Shown one piece after another: positions 16,555-27,858 of a stretch of DNA of 64,000 nucleotides. Every line of letters starts with the position of its first letter. The first letter of the stretch is position 1. A model generated the notes under the pieces. The model saw nothing but the letters and a program-made list of their open reading frames with translations, did not search any database and was not told where the DNA came from. The stretch covers positions 248,001 to 312,000 of the forward strand of contig NZ_VZDO01000002.1 in assembly GCF_008802405.1 (NCBI RefSeq). The letters run 5' to 3'. Both the position numbers and the translations under genes were made by a program. The DNA comes from Plantimonas leprariae (lineage in GTDB: Bacteria; Pseudomonadota; Alphaproteobacteria; Rhizobiales; Rhizobiaceae).

Positions 16555-17994
16555 TCAGAAGAAGCTGCGCGCCGCGACCTGCGCCGCCGCCAGCATCGGT
16601 CCCGCGACGAAGATGTAGGCCGGGAAGACGAAAAGCGTCGAAACGGCGAGGACGCCGCGCAGTTCGATGCTCGCCGGCACGAACGCATGGCTCGGCTCGT
16701 CGAACCACATCACCTTCACGATGCGAAGGTAGTAGAACAGGCTGACGACGGAGGTGACGACGCCGATGATGGCGAGCGGCCAAAGCCCGGCACCGACTGC
16801 GGCCATGAAGACGTAGTACTTCGCGATGAACCCGCCGAGCGGCGGCAGGCCCGCAAGCGACAGCATCATCACCGTCAGCGCCAGCGCCAGCGTCGGGTTG
16901 GACTGCGACAGGCCGTTCAACTCGTAGACGTCCTCGGTCATCTCGTCGCCGCGCCGCATCGACATGATCACCGCGAAGGTGCCGAGCGACATGATCATGT
17001 AGATCGCCATGTAGATGGCGACGCCGCGCACGCCCGCCTCGTCGCCGGCGGCGAGGCCGACCAGCGCGTAGCCCATGTGGCCGATCGAGGAATAGGCCAT
17101 CAGCCGCTTGATGTTGCGCTGCCCGATCGCGGCGAAGGCGCCGAAGGCCATCGACAGGATCGAGATGAAGACGATCACCTGCCGCCAGTCGGCCACGAAC
17201 GGCTCGAACGCGCCCATGAGGAAGCGCGTCAACAGGCCCATTGCCGCGACCTTCGAGGCGGAGGCGAAGAAGGCCGTGACCGGCGACGGCGAGCCTTCGT
17301 AGACGTCCGGCGTCCACATATGGAACGGCACGACAGAGAGCTTGAAGGCGAGGCCGGAGATGACAAAGACCAGACCGACGAGCAGACCGACCGAACGCGT
17401 CTCCGTGGTCAGCACCGATGCGATGGCGTCGAACTGCGTCTGGCCGGTGAAGCCGTACACCATCGACGCGCCGTAGAGCAGGATGCCGGACGAGAGCGCG
17501 CCGAGGATGAAGTATTTCAGCCCGGCCTCCGTCGACTTGATGGAGTCGCGGTTGAAGGCCGCGATGACGTAGGACGACAGCGAGAGCAGCTCCAGGCCCA
17601 TGTAGAGGACGATCAGGTCGCCGGCCGAGACCATGACCATCATGCCAACCGTCGCCAGGCAGACCAGCACCGGAAACTCGAAGCGCGCGAAGCGCGGCGT
17701 CTCGGAATAGCCGACCGTCAGGATCAGCGAGGCGATCGAGCCGACGATCACCAGGATCTTCATGAAGCGGGCGAAGGCGTCGAGTTCGAAGGTGCCGTCG
17801 AAGGCCACCCCGTTCGGCGCACCGACGATGAGCCATATCGCGGTCAGGATCAGCAGTCCGACGCCGAGCGAGGTCATCAGCCGGGCGCTGCGCTCGCCGG
17901 CGAAGGCGCCGAACATCAGAAGCAGCATGGAGCCGACGCCGAGGAAAATCTCCGGCGCGACGATGGACAGGCTGGCGGAAAGGGCTTCGTTCAT
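16555..17994 (-). CDS. nuoN: NADH-quinone oxidoreductase subunit N
   Basis: A 479-residue antiporter-like proton-pumping subunit of respiratory complex I with about 14 transmembrane helices. Key charged residues are in GLELLSLSSYV (TM5 Glu), KLSVVPFHMWTPDVYEG (TM7 Lys and its partners) and SSIGHMGYALVG. Length is usual for NuoN. It is the last nuo gene, 13 nt after nuoM. Confidence 0.96.
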   Translation of the reverse strand: MNEALSASLSIVAPEIFLGVGSMLLLMFGAFAGERSARLMTSLGVGLLILTAIWLIVGAPNGVAFDGTFELDAFARFMKILVIVGSIASLILTVGYSETPRFARFEFPVLVCLATVGMMVMVSAGDLIVLYMGLELLSLSSYVIAAFNRDSIKSTEAGLKYFILGALSSGILLYGASMVYGFTGQTQFDAIASVLTTETRSVGLLVGLVFVISGLAFKLSVVPFHMWTPDVYEGSPSPVTAFFASASKVAAMGLLTRFLMGAFEPFVADWRQVIVFISILSMAFGAFAAIGQRNIKRLMAYSSIGHMGYALVGLAAGDEAGVRGVAIYMAIYMIMSLGTFAVIMSMRRGDEMTEDVYELNGLSQSNPTLALALTVMMLSLAGLPPLGGFIAKYYVFMAAVGAGLWPLAIIGVVTSVVSLFYYLRIVKVMWFDEPSHAFVPASIELRGVLAVSTLFVFPAYIFVAGPMLAAAQVAARSFF

Positions 17995-18007
17995 CGTCGG
18001 GAAACCC

Positions 18008-19516
18008 CTACTTCGCTTCGGCGACCTTGGAAGCGGCGTCGACCGCCGCCGAATAGTTCTGCACCACGGCCTGCACCGACGCTTCGGTGACGTGGAAGAC
18101 CGGCATCGGATAGACCCCGTAGAACACGGTCAGGATCGCCAGCGGATAGAGTAGCGCCTTCTCGCGAGGGGACAGGTCCAGGATGTCTTTCAGGTTCTCC
18201 TTGGTCAGCGCCCCGAAGACGACGCGGCGGTAGAGCCACAGCGCGTAGGCTGCGGACCAGACGACGCCGGTCGCAGCGAAGATCGCGACCCAGGTGTTGA
18301 CCCGGTAGACGCCGAGCATCGTCAGGAACTCGCCGACGAAACCGCTCGTGCCGGGCAGGCCGACATTCGCCATCGTGAAGATCAGGAAGGCCGCCGCATA
18401 GCCCGGCATGCGGTTGACGAGACCGCCATAGGCATCGATCTCGCGGGTGTGCATGCGGTCGTAGACGACGCCGACGCAGAGGAACAGCGCCCCGGAGACG
18501 AGGCCGTGGCTCAGCATCTGGAAGATCGCGCCCTGGATGCCCTGCTCGTTGGCCGAGAAGATGCCCATCGTCACGAAGCCCATATGGGCGACGGACGAGT
18601 AGGCGATCAGCTTCTTCATGTCGTCCTGCATCATCGCCGTCAGCGACGTGTAGATGATCGCGACGACCGACAGCGTGAACACGAAGGTGGAGAAGTACTC
18701 GGACGCGAGCGGGAACATCGGCACCGAGAAGCGCAGGAAGCCATAGCCGCCGAGCTTCAGGAGGATGCCTGCGAGGATCACCGAACCCGCGGTCGGCGCC
18801 TCGACATGCGCGTCCGGCAGCCAGGTGTGCACCGGCCACATCGGCATCTTCACCGCGAAGGAGGCGAAGAAGGCGAGCCACAGCCAGGTCTGCATGGAGG
18901 CCGGGAACTTGTACTGCAGCATGTCCGGGATCGAGGACGTGCCGGCGGTCCAGTACATCGCCATGATGGCGATGAGCATCAGCACCGAGCCGAGGAAGGT
19001 GTAGAGGAAGAACTTGTAGCTGGCGTAGACGCGCCGCTTGCCGCCCCAGACGCCGATGATCACGAACATCGGGATCAGGCCGCCCTCGAAGAAGATGTAG
19101 AAGAGGACGATGTCGAGCGCGCAGAACACGCCGATGACCAGCGTTTCCAGGATCAGGAACGCGATCATGTAGCTCTTGACGCGCTTCTGCACCGACTCCC
19201 AGCTCGCCAGGATGCAGATCGGCATCAGGAAGGTCGTCAGGATGACGAACAGCATGGAAATGCCGTCGACGCCCATGCGGTAGCCGATGCCGCCTTCGCT
19301 CATCCAGGCGACGTTCTCCGTCATCTGGAAGCCGGCCTGCGTCTTGTCGAAGCCGATCCAGATGAACAGCGAGACGACGAAGTTGAAAGCGGTGGTGATC
19401 AGCGCGATGCGCCGGATGTTGGTGCGGCCGAGTTCGGTCTCGTCGCTGGTGAAGGCGATGAGCGCGACGCCGACCAGCGGCAGGAAGGTGACGAGGGAAA
19501 GGATCGGGAAGTCCAT
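18008..19516 (-). CDS. nuoM: NADH-quinone oxidoreductase subunit M
   Basis: A 502-residue antiporter-like membrane subunit of complex I. The TM5 Glu region reads [17 protein letters not shown], the TM7 Lys lies in [20 protein letters not shown], and [12 protein letters not shown] marks the second half. ATG 19516 is 6 nt after the nuoL stop. It pumps protons in series with NuoL and NuoN. Confidence 0.96.
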   Translation of the reverse strand: MDFPILSLVTFLPLVGVALIAFTSDETELGRTNIRRIALITTAFNFVVSLFIWIGFDKTQAGFQMTENVAWMSEGGIGYRMGVDGISMLFVILTTFLMPICILASWESVQKRVKSYMIAFLILETLVIGVFCALDIVLFYIFFEGGLIPMFVIIGVWGGKRRVYASYKFFLYTFLGSVLMLIAIMAMYWTAGTSSIPDMLQYKFPASMQTWLWLAFFASFAVKMPMWPVHTWLPDAHVEAPTAGSVILAGILLKLGGYGFLRFSVPMFPLASEYFSTFVFTLSVVAIIYTSLTAMMQDDMKKLIAYSSVAHMGFVTMGIFSANEQGIQGAIFQMLSHGLVSGALFLCVGVVYDRMHTREIDAYGGLVNRMPGYAAAFLIFTMANVGLPGTSGFVGEFLTMLGVYRVNTWVAIFAATGVVWSAAYALWLYRRVVFGALTKENLKDILDLSPREKALLYPLAILTVFYGVYPMPVFHVTEASVQAVVQNYSAAVDAASKVAEAK

Positions 19517-19521
19517 CGCCT

Positions 19522-21492
19522 TCAGCGGCCTCCGACCATCATCAGCGTGACGAGGGCCGCGATGCCGATGAGCATCGCGAAGGCATAGTGGTAGAGGTAG
19601 CCGGACTGGATCCGCACGACCCGGTCGGTGACGTCGAGGACGCGCGCCGAAATGCCGTCGGGTCCGAGCCCGTCGATGACCTTCTGATCGCCGGTCTTCC
19701 AGAAGAAGCGGCCGAGCGCCTTCGCCGAGCGCACGAACACGACGTCGTAGAGCTCGTCGAAGTACCATTTGTTGAGGAGGAAACGGTACAGACCCGGATT
19801 CGTCGCGGCCGTCCGAGCCGGAAGGCTCTGCGAGCGGATGTAGAAGATCCAGGCGACGATGAAGCCGCCGGCCATCGCCAGGAACGGCGCGATCTTGATG
19901 AGGAACGGCGCCTCGTGCATCTCGTGCAGCACGTGGTTCTCCGCACCCGTGACGAGCGCGGCCCGCCAGAACTCGCCGTAGCCCTCCCCGATGAAGAAAT
20001 GCTCAAACAGGATGCCGGCAAGCAGCGCGCCGGCGCCGAGCACGTAGAGCGGCACGAGCATCACCGGCGGCGACTCGTGGATGTGATGCATCACCTCATG
20101 GCTGGCCCGCGGCTTGCCATGGAAGGTCATGAAGATCAGGCGCCAGGAGTAGAAGCTGGTCAGCGCCGCGGCGATGATTGTCAGCCCGCAGGCGTAGACC
20201 GCGAAGGCATTGTCACCGGCCCAAGTCGACTCGATGATCGCGTCCTTCGAGTAGTAGCCGGCGGTGAAAGGGAAGCCGGTCAGCGCCAGCGTGCCGATGA
20301 CCATCATCCAGTAGGTCTTCGGGATGTGCTTCCTGAGGCCGCCCATGTTGCGCATGTCCTGCTGGTCCGAGACGGCATGGATCACCGAGCCGGCGCCGAG
20401 GAACAAGAGCGCCTTGAAGAAGGCGTGGGTGAAAAGGTGGAAGATCGCCGGGCCGTAAGCGCCGACGCCGAGAGCGGCGAACATGTAGCCGAGCTGCGAA
20501 CAGGTCGAATAGGCGATGACGCGCTTGATGTCGTTCTGCACGAGGCCGATCGTCGCCGCGAAGAACGCGGTCGTCGCGCCGATGAAGGTCACGAAGGTCA
20601 GCGCCGGGTGGCTGAGCTCGAAGATCGGCGACATGCGGGCGAGCATGAAGACGCCGGCCGTCACCATCGTCGCGGCGTGGATCAGCGCGGAGACCGGGGT
20701 CGGGCCTTCCATCGCGTCCGGCAGCCAGGTGTGGAGGCCAAGCTGCGCCGACTTGCCCATCGCGCCCATGAACAGTAGCAGGCAGATCGCGGTGACGAAG
20801 CCGCCGGTGGAGAGCGTGTAGTTCGCGAAATGGAACATCGGCGCGGCCGCCGCCTCGCCGCCGCCCTCGCCGAGCTTCGTCGCGAGATCGGCCGCGCCGG
20901 CGAAGATCGTGTCGAAATTCACGGAGCCGAACAGGACGAAGATGCCGAAGATGCCGAGCGCGAAGCCGAAGTCGCCGACGCGATTGACGATGAAGGCCTT
21001 CATCGCGGCGGCGCTGGCCGAGGGCTTCTTGTACCAGAAACCGATCAGCAGGTAGGAAGCGAGACCGACGCCTTCCCAGCCGAAGAACATCTGCACGAGA
21101 TTGTCCGACGTCACCAGCATCAGCATGGCGAAGGTGAACAGCGACAGGTAGCAGAAGAAGCGCGGCCGATGCGGGTCGTGGTGCATGTAGCCGATCGAGT
21201 AGACGTGCACGAGCGCCGAAACGGTGTTGACGACGACGAGCATCACCAGCGTCAGGCGGTCGATGCGCAGCGACCACGATACGTCAAGGCTGCCCGCCTG
21301 CATCCACTGCAAGATGGCATGGCTCTGCGGGGCTTCCGGCGCGAGGAACAGGAACGCGATCCAGGACAGGACGGCGGCGACGATCATCAGTCCTGACGTC
21401 ACATATTCGGACGCCTTCGCGCCGATCGAGTTGCCGAGGAAGCCGACGATCAGGAAGCCGGCGAGCGGCAGAAGAACGATGAGGGCGTACAT
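19522..21492 (-). CDS. nuoL: NADH-quinone oxidoreductase subunit L
   Basis: A 656-residue distal antiporter-like subunit of complex I. The core motifs [38 protein letters not shown] and [10 protein letters not shown] are intact. The C-terminal part contains the long lateral helix that braces the membrane arm (about 520-600) and a final TM helix. It begins 8 nt after nuoK. Confidence 0.96.
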   Translation of the reverse strand: MYALIVLLPLAGFLIVGFLGNSIGAKASEYVTSGLMIVAAVLSWIAFLFLAPEAPQSHAILQWMQAGSLDVSWSLRIDRLTLVMLVVVNTVSALVHVYSIGYMHHDPHRPRFFCYLSLFTFAMLMLVTSDNLVQMFFGWEGVGLASYLLIGFWYKKPSASAAAMKAFIVNRVGDFGFALGIFGIFVLFGSVNFDTIFAGAADLATKLGEGGGEAAAAPMFHFANYTLSTGGFVTAICLLLFMGAMGKSAQLGLHTWLPDAMEGPTPVSALIHAATMVTAGVFMLARMSPIFELSHPALTFVTFIGATTAFFAATIGLVQNDIKRVIAYSTCSQLGYMFAALGVGAYGPAIFHLFTHAFFKALLFLGAGSVIHAVSDQQDMRNMGGLRKHIPKTYWMMVIGTLALTGFPFTAGYYSKDAIIESTWAGDNAFAVYACGLTIIAAALTSFYSWRLIFMTFHGKPRASHEVMHHIHESPPVMLVPLYVLGAGALLAGILFEHFFIGEGYGEFWRAALVTGAENHVLHEMHEAPFLIKIAPFLAMAGGFIVAWIFYIRSQSLPARTAATNPGLYRFLLNKWYFDELYDVVFVRSAKALGRFFWKTGDQKVIDGLGPDGISARVLDVTDRVVRIQSGYLYHYAFAMLIGIAALVTLMMVGGR

Positions 21493-21499
21493 GCGTCCG

Positions 21500-21808
21500 T
21501 CAGCCTTTCATCGTGGACACGTCGTCCACCGCGATGGAGCCGCGATTGCGGAAGAACACGACGAGGATCGCCAGCCCGATCGCGGCTTCCGCCGCCGCGA
21601 CGGTCAGGATGAACAGCGCGAAGACCTGCCCCGCCAGATCGTGCAAGAAGGCCGAGAACGCCACGAGGTTGACGTTGACCGACAACAGGATCAGCTCGAC
21701 CGACATCAGGATCGTGATGATGTTCTTGCGGTTGAGAAAGATGCCGAAGACGCCCGTGACGAAGAGGATCGCGCCGACGGTGAGGTAGTGCCCGAGACCG
21801 ATGACCAT
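21500..21808 (-). CDS. nuoK: NADH-quinone oxidoreductase subunit K
   Basis: A 102-residue subunit with three transmembrane helices. The two conserved glutamates of the proton channel are in [12 protein letters not shown] and [12 protein letters not shown]. It starts 10 nt after nuoJ. Confidence 0.96.
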   Translation of the reverse strand: MVIGLGHYLTVGAILFVTGVFGIFLNRKNIITILMSVELILLSVNVNLVAFSAFLHDLAGQVFALFILTVAAAEAAIGLAILVVFFRNRGSIAVDDVSTMKG

Positions 21809-21818
21809 TTGCCGTCCC

Positions 21819-22436
21819 TCAGATGCCCTGCCCGCTCTTGACCTTGCGGATTTCGATCGCCGTCGCCGGATTGCGTGCCACCTGCTGCGGGATCGACTGC
21901 CGGCGCGTCTTCGCCGAGTGGCGAAGCGTCAGCACGATCGCGCCGACCATCGCGACGAAGAGGATGAGGCCCGCGAGCTGGAAGAGCAGGATGTAGCGCG
22001 TGTAGAGCACGTGCCCGAGCGCCTCGATGTTCGTCACCTGATCGATCGGCGGCGTCGGCATGGCCGTCACGATGCTCGGCCCCGGCGTGTAGTAGTTGCC
22101 GGACACGGCGATGACGAGTTCGGCGAAGACCACGAGACCGATAATCGCGCCGACAGGCGCGTAGTTCAGCGCGCCGCGCTTCAGTTCCTTGAAATCGACG
22201 TCGAGCATCATGACCACGAACAGGAACAGGACGGCGACCGCGCCGACATAGACGACGATCAGCAGCAGCGCGAGGTACTCGGCTCCGGTCAGCAGGAACA
22301 GGCCTGCCGCCGCGACGAAGGTGAGGATCAGGAACAGGACGGAGTGGACCGGGCTGCGCGAGAACACGACCATCAGCGCGGAGCCGACCGCGATGAAGGC
22401 GAAGATGTAGAAGAAGAGCGCCTGCAGGCCGAGCAT
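21819..22436 (-). CDS. nuoJ: NADH-quinone oxidoreductase subunit J
   Basis: A 205-residue membrane subunit with five TM helices. The conserved pi-bulge helix [16 protein letters not shown] that forms part of the E-channel is intact. The C-terminal tail after the last helix ([14 protein letters not shown]) is basic. ATG 22436 gives [10 protein letters not shown]. It is separated from nuoI by 98 bp, one of the larger gaps of the operon. Confidence 0.95.
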   Translation of the reverse strand: MLGLQALFFYIFAFIAVGSALMVVFSRSPVHSVLFLILTFVAAAGLFLLTGAEYLALLLIVVYVGAVAVLFLFVVMMLDVDFKELKRGALNYAPVGAIIGLVVFAELVIAVSGNYYTPGPSIVTAMPTPPIDQVTNIEALGHVLYTRYILLFQLAGLILFVAMVGAIVLTLRHSAKTRRQSIPQQVARNPATAIEIRKVKSGQGI

Positions 22437-22534
22437 CGCCGGTGTCCTAGGAAGCGTTGTTCCGGGGCGAGCCCGGAGAGCGGCGGGTAACGGACAGCGC
22501 GCCGGCCGCGAAGGACCGGCGCGATATCGGCGGC

Positions 22535-23026
22535 TTAGCGGTAAGGCGCATCCAGCGCAATGTTCCGCGCGAGCTCCCGCTCCCAGCGGTCGCCGTTCGC
22601 GAGGAGCTTTTCCTTGCTGTAGTAGAGCTCTTCGCGGGTTTCCGTCGAGAACTCGAAGTTCGGCCCTTCGACGATCGCATCGACCGGGCAGGCTTCCTGG
22701 CAGTAGCCGCAGTAGATGCACTTCACCATGTCGATGTCGTAGCGGACCGTGCGACGCGTGCCGTCGTTGCGCCGCGGACCGGCCTCGATGGTGATCGCCT
22801 GCGCCGGACAGATCGCCTCGCAGAGCTTGCAGGCGATGCAGCGCTCCTCGCCGTTCGGATAGCGGCGCAGCGCGTGCTCGCCCCGGAAGCGCGGACTGAC
22901 CGGCCCCTTCTCGAACGGATAGTTGATCGTCGCCTTCGGGGCGAAGAAGTAGCGCATCGTCAGTTTGATCGCGGCGAGGAACTCCGCGAGAAACAGCGAC
23001 CGGACGGTCTGGGAAATGGCATTCAT
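22535..23026 (-). CDS. nuoI: NADH-quinone oxidoreductase subunit I
   Basis: A 163-residue peripheral subunit carrying the two 4Fe-4S clusters N6a and N6b, with motifs [12 protein letters not shown] and [12 protein letters not shown]. These pass electrons from NuoG toward NuoB. Length and N-terminal amphipathic region are typical. Confidence 0.96.
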   Translation of the reverse strand: MNAISQTVRSLFLAEFLAAIKLTMRYFFAPKATINYPFEKGPVSPRFRGEHALRRYPNGEERCIACKLCEAICPAQAITIEAGPRRNDGTRRTVRYDIDMVKCIYCGYCQEACPVDAIVEGPNFEFSTETREELYYSKEKLLANGDRWERELARNIALDAPYR

Positions 23027-23066
23027 GGGTGGCCTTGAACGGTTCGAGGCTTGGGCGACGGCCGGA

Positions 23067-24113
23067 TCAGCCGGTCGCCCCCGTGAGTTTGACGACGAAG
23101 GCGGTGATCACGACCATCGCGATGGAGATCGGCAGGAAGACCTTCCAGCCAAGGCGCATCAACTGGTCGTAGCGGTAGCGAGGCACGAAGGCCTTCACCA
23201 GCGCGAACATGAAGAAGACCAGCGCGACCTTCAGCAGGAACCAGATCACACCCGGTACCCAGGTGAACGGCGCGAAGTTGAACGGCGGCAGCCACCCCCC
23301 AAGGAAGAGGATGGTGGTGAGGCAGCACATCAGGGTGATGGCCGCATACTCGCCGAGCATGAACATCATGTAGGGGGTCGAGCCGTATTCCACCATGAAG
23401 CCGGCGACGAGCTCCGACTCCGCTTCCGGCAGGTCGAACGGCGGCCGGTTCGTCTCGGCAAGCGCCGAGATGAAGAACACGATGAACATCGGGAACAGCG
23501 ACAGCCAGTGCCAGTCGAGGAAGGTGTTCGGCAGGCCGACCATCGTCCCGATGCCGGTCTGCTGCGCCAGCACGATATGGGTGAGGTTCAGCGAGCCGAC
23601 GCAAAGCAGCACGGTGACGATCACGAAGCCGATCGAAACCTCGTAGGAGACCATCTGCGCCGCCGAGCGGAGCGCGCCGAGGAAGGCGTATTTCGAGTTC
23701 GACGCCCAGCCGCCCATGATGACGCCGTAGACCTCGAGCGACGAGATGGCGAAGATGTAGAGGACGCCGATATTGATGTCGGCGATCACCCAGCCGTTCG
23801 CGACCGGCACCACCGCGAAGGTCGCGAGCGCCAGCGTCACGGCGACGAGCGGGGCCAGCAGGAACACCGGCTTGTCGGCGGTGGCCGGGATCACCGGCTC
23901 CTTCAGGACGAACTTCAGGAGATCGGCGAAGGACTGGAACAGGCCGAACGGCCCGACGACGTTCGGGCCGCGCCGCATCTGCACCGCCGCCCAGATCTTG
24001 CGATCGGCGAGCAGGATGTAGGCGATCAGGACGAGGAGGACGACGAGGAACAGGACGCTTTGGGCGAGGATGACGATCGCCGGCCAGACGTAGAACGAGA
24101 AGATGTCGGTCAT
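23067..24113 (-). CDS. nuoH: NADH-quinone oxidoreductase subunit H
   Basis: A 348-residue membrane subunit forming the quinone-access chamber. Conserved loops are [18 protein letters not shown] and [14 protein letters not shown] with the E-channel acidic residues. About eight TM helices. ATG 24113 gives [11 protein letters not shown]. It starts 10 nt after nuoG. Confidence 0.96.
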   Translation of the reverse strand: MTDIFSFYVWPAIVILAQSVLFLVVLLVLIAYILLADRKIWAAVQMRRGPNVVGPFGLFQSFADLLKFVLKEPVIPATADKPVFLLAPLVAVTLALATFAVVPVANGWVIADINIGVLYIFAISSLEVYGVIMGGWASNSKYAFLGALRSAAQMVSYEVSIGFVIVTVLLCVGSLNLTHIVLAQQTGIGTMVGLPNTFLDWHWLSLFPMFIVFFISALAETNRPPFDLPEAESELVAGFMVEYGSTPYMMFMLGEYAAITLMCCLTTILFLGGWLPPFNFAPFTWVPGVIWFLLKVALVFFMFALVKAFVPRYRYDQLMRLGWKVFLPISIAMVVITAFVVKLTGATG

Positions 24114-24123
24114 GGTCCCGTCC

Positions 24124-26211
24124 CTACTCCGCCGCTTCCACGGCTTCCAGATGCTCGCGGCTGGCAAGCTTCGAGCATTCCGCCATGACCTTCGAGGCGC
24201 GGGCGATCGGGTTCGTCAGGTAGAAGTCGGCCACCGACGAGGCGAAGGTCGTGCCCTTCCCGGCATCCGCGCCGCGATCCGCGATGCCGCGCAGCACCGA
24301 CGCGTCCGCCGCCACGACGGCATCGGAGCGATAGTTCGGATGTTCGGCGTAGACCTCGCGCCGCAGCGCACCCAGCGAGTCGAAGGGCAGCGTCTTGCCG
24401 AGCACGGCCGACAGCGCCCGGAAGATCGCCCAGTCCTCCTTGGCATCGCCGGGCGGAAAGGCGGCGCGACCGCCGGTCTGCGCCCTGCCCTCGACGTTCA
24501 CCCAGGTGCCGGACTTCTCCGTATAGGCGGCGGCCGGCAGGATGACGTCGGCGCGGTGCGCGCCCTTGTCGCCGTGCGTGCCGACGTAGACCACGAACGA
24601 GCCGGCCGCGATCTCGATCTCGTCCGCCCCGAGGTTGAACAGGACGTCGACGCCGCCAACCGCCATCTCGGCGGCGGTCTTGCCGCCGTCCTGCGGCACG
24701 AAGCCGATGTCGAGGCCGCCGACCCGCGATGCCGCGGTGTGAAGCACGTTGAAGCCGTTCCAGCCGTCCGCCACCGCGCCGACATCGTGCGCGAGCCGGA
24801 GCGCCGCGCCGAGCACGCCCGCGCCGTTCTCGCCGCTCAGCGCGTTGCCGCCGACGATGATCATCGGCTTCGCGGCACCCTTCAGCGCGTCGTAGAATTG
24901 CCGGCTGGAGCCGGCGACATCCGAGAGCGTATCGATGCCGGCGCCGAGATAGAGCGTCTCGTAGCGAAGGTTCGCGTTTTCGCCTATCACCGCGACCGGG
25001 AAATTACCCTGCCGCCAGCGGCGGCGGATGCGGGCGTTCAGGACCGAGGCCTCGAAGCGCGGATTGGCGCCGACGATCAGCAGCGCGTCGGCATCTTCGA
25101 TGCCCGCTATCGAGGTGTTGAACAGGTAGGAGGCGCGCCCGTCCGCCGGATCGAGCTTGGAGCCGTCCTGCCGGCAGTCGAGATTGCCGCTGCCGAGCGA
25201 CTGCACCAGCCGCTTCAGCGCCCACATGTCCTCGACCGCCGCTAGATCGCCGGCGATCGCGCCGATGCGCTCGCCCGCCGTTCCGTCGACCTTCGCCTTG
25301 ATCGCGGCGAAGGCCTCCGGCCACGAGGCCGGCCGCAGCCGGCCATTCTCGCGGATATACGGCTTGTCGAGGCGCTGGGTGCGCAGGCCGTCCCAGACGA
25401 AGCGGGTCTTGTCGGAGATCCACTCCTCGTTGATCGCCTCGTTGGTGCGCGGCAGGATGCGCATGACCTCGCGGCCGCGCGTGTCGACGCGGATCGAGGA
25501 GCCGACCGCATCCATCACGTCGATCGTCTCGGTTTTCGTCAGCTCCCATGGCCGCGCCTGGAAGGCATAGGGACGCGAGGTCAGCGCGCCGACCGGGCAG
25601 AGGTCGATGACGTTGCCTTGGAGCTCCGACGTCATCGCCTGTTCGAGATAGGTCGTGATCTCGGCATCCTCGCCGCGACCGACGAGGCCGAGCTCCGAGA
25701 TGCCGGCAACCTCGGTGGTGAAGCGGACGCAGCGCGTGCAATGGATGCAGCGCGTCATGATCGTCTTCACCAGCGGGCCGATATACTTGTCCTCGACGGC
25801 GCGCTTGTTCTCGCGGTAGCGCGAGGACGAGACGCCGTAGGCCATCGCCTGGTCCTGCAGGTCGCACTCGCCGCCCTGGTCGCAGATCGGGCAGTCGAGC
25901 GGATGGTTGATCAGCAGGAACTCCATCACGCCCTCGCGGGCCTTCTTCACCATCGGCGTGTCGGTGAAGATCTCCGGCGCCTCGCCGTTCGGGCCGGGGC
26001 GCAGGTCCTTGACGCCCATCGCGCAGGACGCCGCCGGCTTCGGCGGCCCGCCCTTCACCTCGATGAGGCACATGCGGCAGTTGCCGGCGATCGACAGCCG
26101 CTCGTGGAAGCAGAAGCGCGGCACCTCGGCCCCGCCCGCCTCCGCCGCCTGCAGCAGCGTGAAGTGGTCCGGAACCTCGATCTCGTTGTTGTTGACCTTG
26201 ATCTTGGTCAT
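24124..26211 (-). CDS. nuoG: NADH-quinone oxidoreductase subunit G
   Basis: A 695-residue Fe-S subunit. The N-terminal 2Fe-2S ferredoxin fold ([22 protein letters not shown] in part) is N1b, [18 protein letters not shown] gives the His-ligated N5 cluster, and [12 protein letters not shown] ... [10 protein letters not shown] is N4. The rest (from about 215) is a molybdopterin-oxidoreductase-like domain without cofactor cysteines, normal for this short alphaproteobacterial form. It directly follows the pentapeptide-repeat gene, one base apart. Confidence 0.96.
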   Translation of the reverse strand: MTKIKVNNNEIEVPDHFTLLQAAEAGGAEVPRFCFHERLSIAGNCRMCLIEVKGGPPKPAASCAMGVKDLRPGPNGEAPEIFTDTPMVKKAREGVMEFLLINHPLDCPICDQGGECDLQDQAMAYGVSSSRYRENKRAVEDKYIGPLVKTIMTRCIHCTRCVRFTTEVAGISELGLVGRGEDAEITTYLEQAMTSELQGNVIDLCPVGALTSRPYAFQARPWELTKTETIDVMDAVGSSIRVDTRGREVMRILPRTNEAINEEWISDKTRFVWDGLRTQRLDKPYIRENGRLRPASWPEAFAAIKAKVDGTAGERIGAIAGDLAAVEDMWALKRLVQSLGSGNLDCRQDGSKLDPADGRASYLFNTSIAGIEDADALLIVGANPRFEASVLNARIRRRWRQGNFPVAVIGENANLRYETLYLGAGIDTLSDVAGSSRQFYDALKGAAKPMIIVGGNALSGENGAGVLGAALRLAHDVGAVADGWNGFNVLHTAASRVGGLDIGFVPQDGGKTAAEMAVGGVDVLFNLGADEIEIAAGSFVVYVGTHGDKGAHRADVILPAAAYTEKSGTWVNVEGRAQTGGRAAFPPGDAKEDWAIFRALSAVLGKTLPFDSLGALRREVYAEHPNYRSDAVVAADASVLRGIADRGADAGKGTTFASSVADFYLTNPIARASKVMAECSKLASREHLEAVEAAE

Positions 26212-26212
26212 C

Positions 26213-26524
26213 TCAGTTCATGCCCCGCTTGGCCGTCGCGCCGATGCCGATCAATGCAGCGATATCGACGCCGTTGATCACCAGCCCTTCGACGACCGCA
26301 TTCTCGAACCGCACGTTCGTCAGGTCGACATTCGCGAACTTGGCATCGCTGAGGTCCGCGTTCGTGACTGCAATCTCTGCAAGATCGACGTTGTCGAGCT
26401 CCGAGCCCGAGAGATCGACGTTCGCGAACCGCGCTTCCGACAGATCGCAATCGGAAAAGAGCGAGCTCGACACGTCCGACTTCTGGACGGTCAGGATTTC
26501 AGCCCGGCCGATGATCTCCACCAT
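26213..26524 (-). CDS. Pentapeptide-repeat protein inside the nuo operon
   Basis: A 103-residue protein. After a short N-terminus ([18 protein letters not shown]), residues about 16-88 fit roughly 14 pentapeptide units of the A(D/N)LXX kind (for example [30 protein letters not shown]), which fold into a right-handed square beta-helix. The C-terminal [16 protein letters not shown] is a hydrophobic cap. It lies 5 nt after nuoF and one base before nuoG, so it is made with complex I. Function is unknown; a chaperone or subunit-protecting role is only suggested by position. Confidence 0.9.
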   Translation of the reverse strand: MVEIIGRAEILTVQKSDVSSSLFSDCDLSEARFANVDLSGSELDNVDLAEIAVTNADLSDAKFANVDLTNVRFENAVVEGLVINGVDIAALIGIGATAKRGMN

Positions 26525-26529
26525 CCGCC

Positions 26530-27846
26530 CTACTCCGCCGCTTCCAGCATCGTCGGCGCGTTGACGCGCGGCGTGGCGTTGCGGCTGTAGTCGTCGATCC
26601 GCTTCTCCACCTCGGCGCGGAAGTGGCGGAAGAGGCCCTGGATCGGCCAGGCCGCAGCATCGCCGAGCGCGCAGATCGTGTGGCCTTCCACCTGCTTCGT
26701 CACGTCAAGCAGCATGTCGATCTCGCGCTTCTCCGCGTTGCCGACGACCATGCGCTCCATCACGCGCCACATCCAGCCGGTGCCCTCCCGGCACGGCGTG
26801 CACTGGCCGCAGCTCTCGTGCTTGTAGAAGTAGCTGAGGCGCGCGATCGCCCGGACGATGTCGGTAGACTTGTCCATGACGATCACCGCCGCCGTGCCGA
26901 GCGAGGTCTTGATCTCGCGCAATCCGTCGAAGTCCATCGGCGCGTCGATGATGTCCTTCGCCGGCACGACGGGCACCGACGCACCGCCGGGGATGACGGC
27001 GAGAAGGTTGTCCCAGCCGCCGCGAATGCCGCCGCAGTGCTTCTCGATCAGCTCGCGGAAGGAGATGCCCATCGACTCCTCGACGGTGCAGGGCTTCTCC
27101 ACATGGCCCGAGATGCAGAAGAGCTTGGTGCCGGTGTTGTTCTGCCGGCCGATGCCGGCGAACCACGCGCCGCCACGGCGCAGGATGGTCGGCGCGACCG
27201 CGACCGACTCGACGTTCGCCACCGTCGTCGGGCAGCCGTAGAGACCCATGTTCGCCGGGAACGGCGGCTTCAGGCGGGGCTGGCCCTTCTTGCCTTCGAG
27301 GCTTTCGAGCAGCGCCGTCTCCTCGCCGCAGATATACGCGCCCGCGCCATGGGACACGATCACGTCGAAGTCCCAGCCGCACTTGTTGTCGAGCCCGAGG
27401 ATGCCGGCGTCGTAGCACTCGTCGATGGCGAGCTGCAGCGCCTCGCGCTCGCGGATGTATTCGCCGCGCACATAGATGTAGGCAGCATGCGCACCCATGG
27501 AGAAGCCGGCGAGCAGGCAGCCCTCGATCAGCGTGAACGGATCGTTCCGCATGATCTCCCGGTCCTTACAGGTGCCGGGCTCCGACTCGTCGGCGTTGAC
27601 GACGAGGTAGTGCGGGCGCTCGCCGACTTCCTTCGGCATGAACGACCATTTGAGTCCGGTCGGGAAGCCGGCGCCGCCGCGACCGCGGAGGCCCGACGCC
27701 TTCATCTCGTTGATGACCCAGTCGCGGCCCTTGCCGACGATGTCCTTGGTACCGTCGAAATGGCCGCGCGACATCGCGCCCTTCAGGCTCTTGTCCTTCA
27801 GGCCGTAGATGTTGGTGAAGATGCGGTCCTTGTCCTCAAGCATCAT
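26530..27846 (-). CDS. nuoF: NADH-quinone oxidoreductase subunit F
   Basis: A 438-residue flavoprotein that oxidises NADH. The FMN/NADH site motifs are [13 protein letters not shown] and [19 protein letters not shown]. The N3 4Fe-4S cluster ligands are in [12 protein letters not shown] plus the later [12 protein letters not shown] cysteine. ATG 27846 is 12 nt after the nuoE stop. Confidence 0.97.
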   Translation of the reverse strand: MMLEDKDRIFTNIYGLKDKSLKGAMSRGHFDGTKDIVGKGRDWVINEMKASGLRGRGGAGFPTGLKWSFMPKEVGERPHYLVVNADESEPGTCKDREIMRNDPFTLIEGCLLAGFSMGAHAAYIYVRGEYIREREALQLAIDECYDAGILGLDNKCGWDFDVIVSHGAGAYICGEETALLESLEGKKGQPRLKPPFPANMGLYGCPTTVANVESVAVAPTILRRGGAWFAGIGRQNNTGTKLFCISGHVEKPCTVEESMGISFRELIEKHCGGIRGGWDNLLAVIPGGASVPVVPAKDIIDAPMDFDGLREIKTSLGTAAVIVMDKSTDIVRAIARLSYFYKHESCGQCTPCREGTGWMWRVMERMVVGNAEKREIDMLLDVTKQVEGHTICALGDAAAWPIQGLFRHFRAEVEKRIDDYSRNATPRVNAPTMLEAAE

Positions 27847-27858
27847 GCCGCTCCCGCC

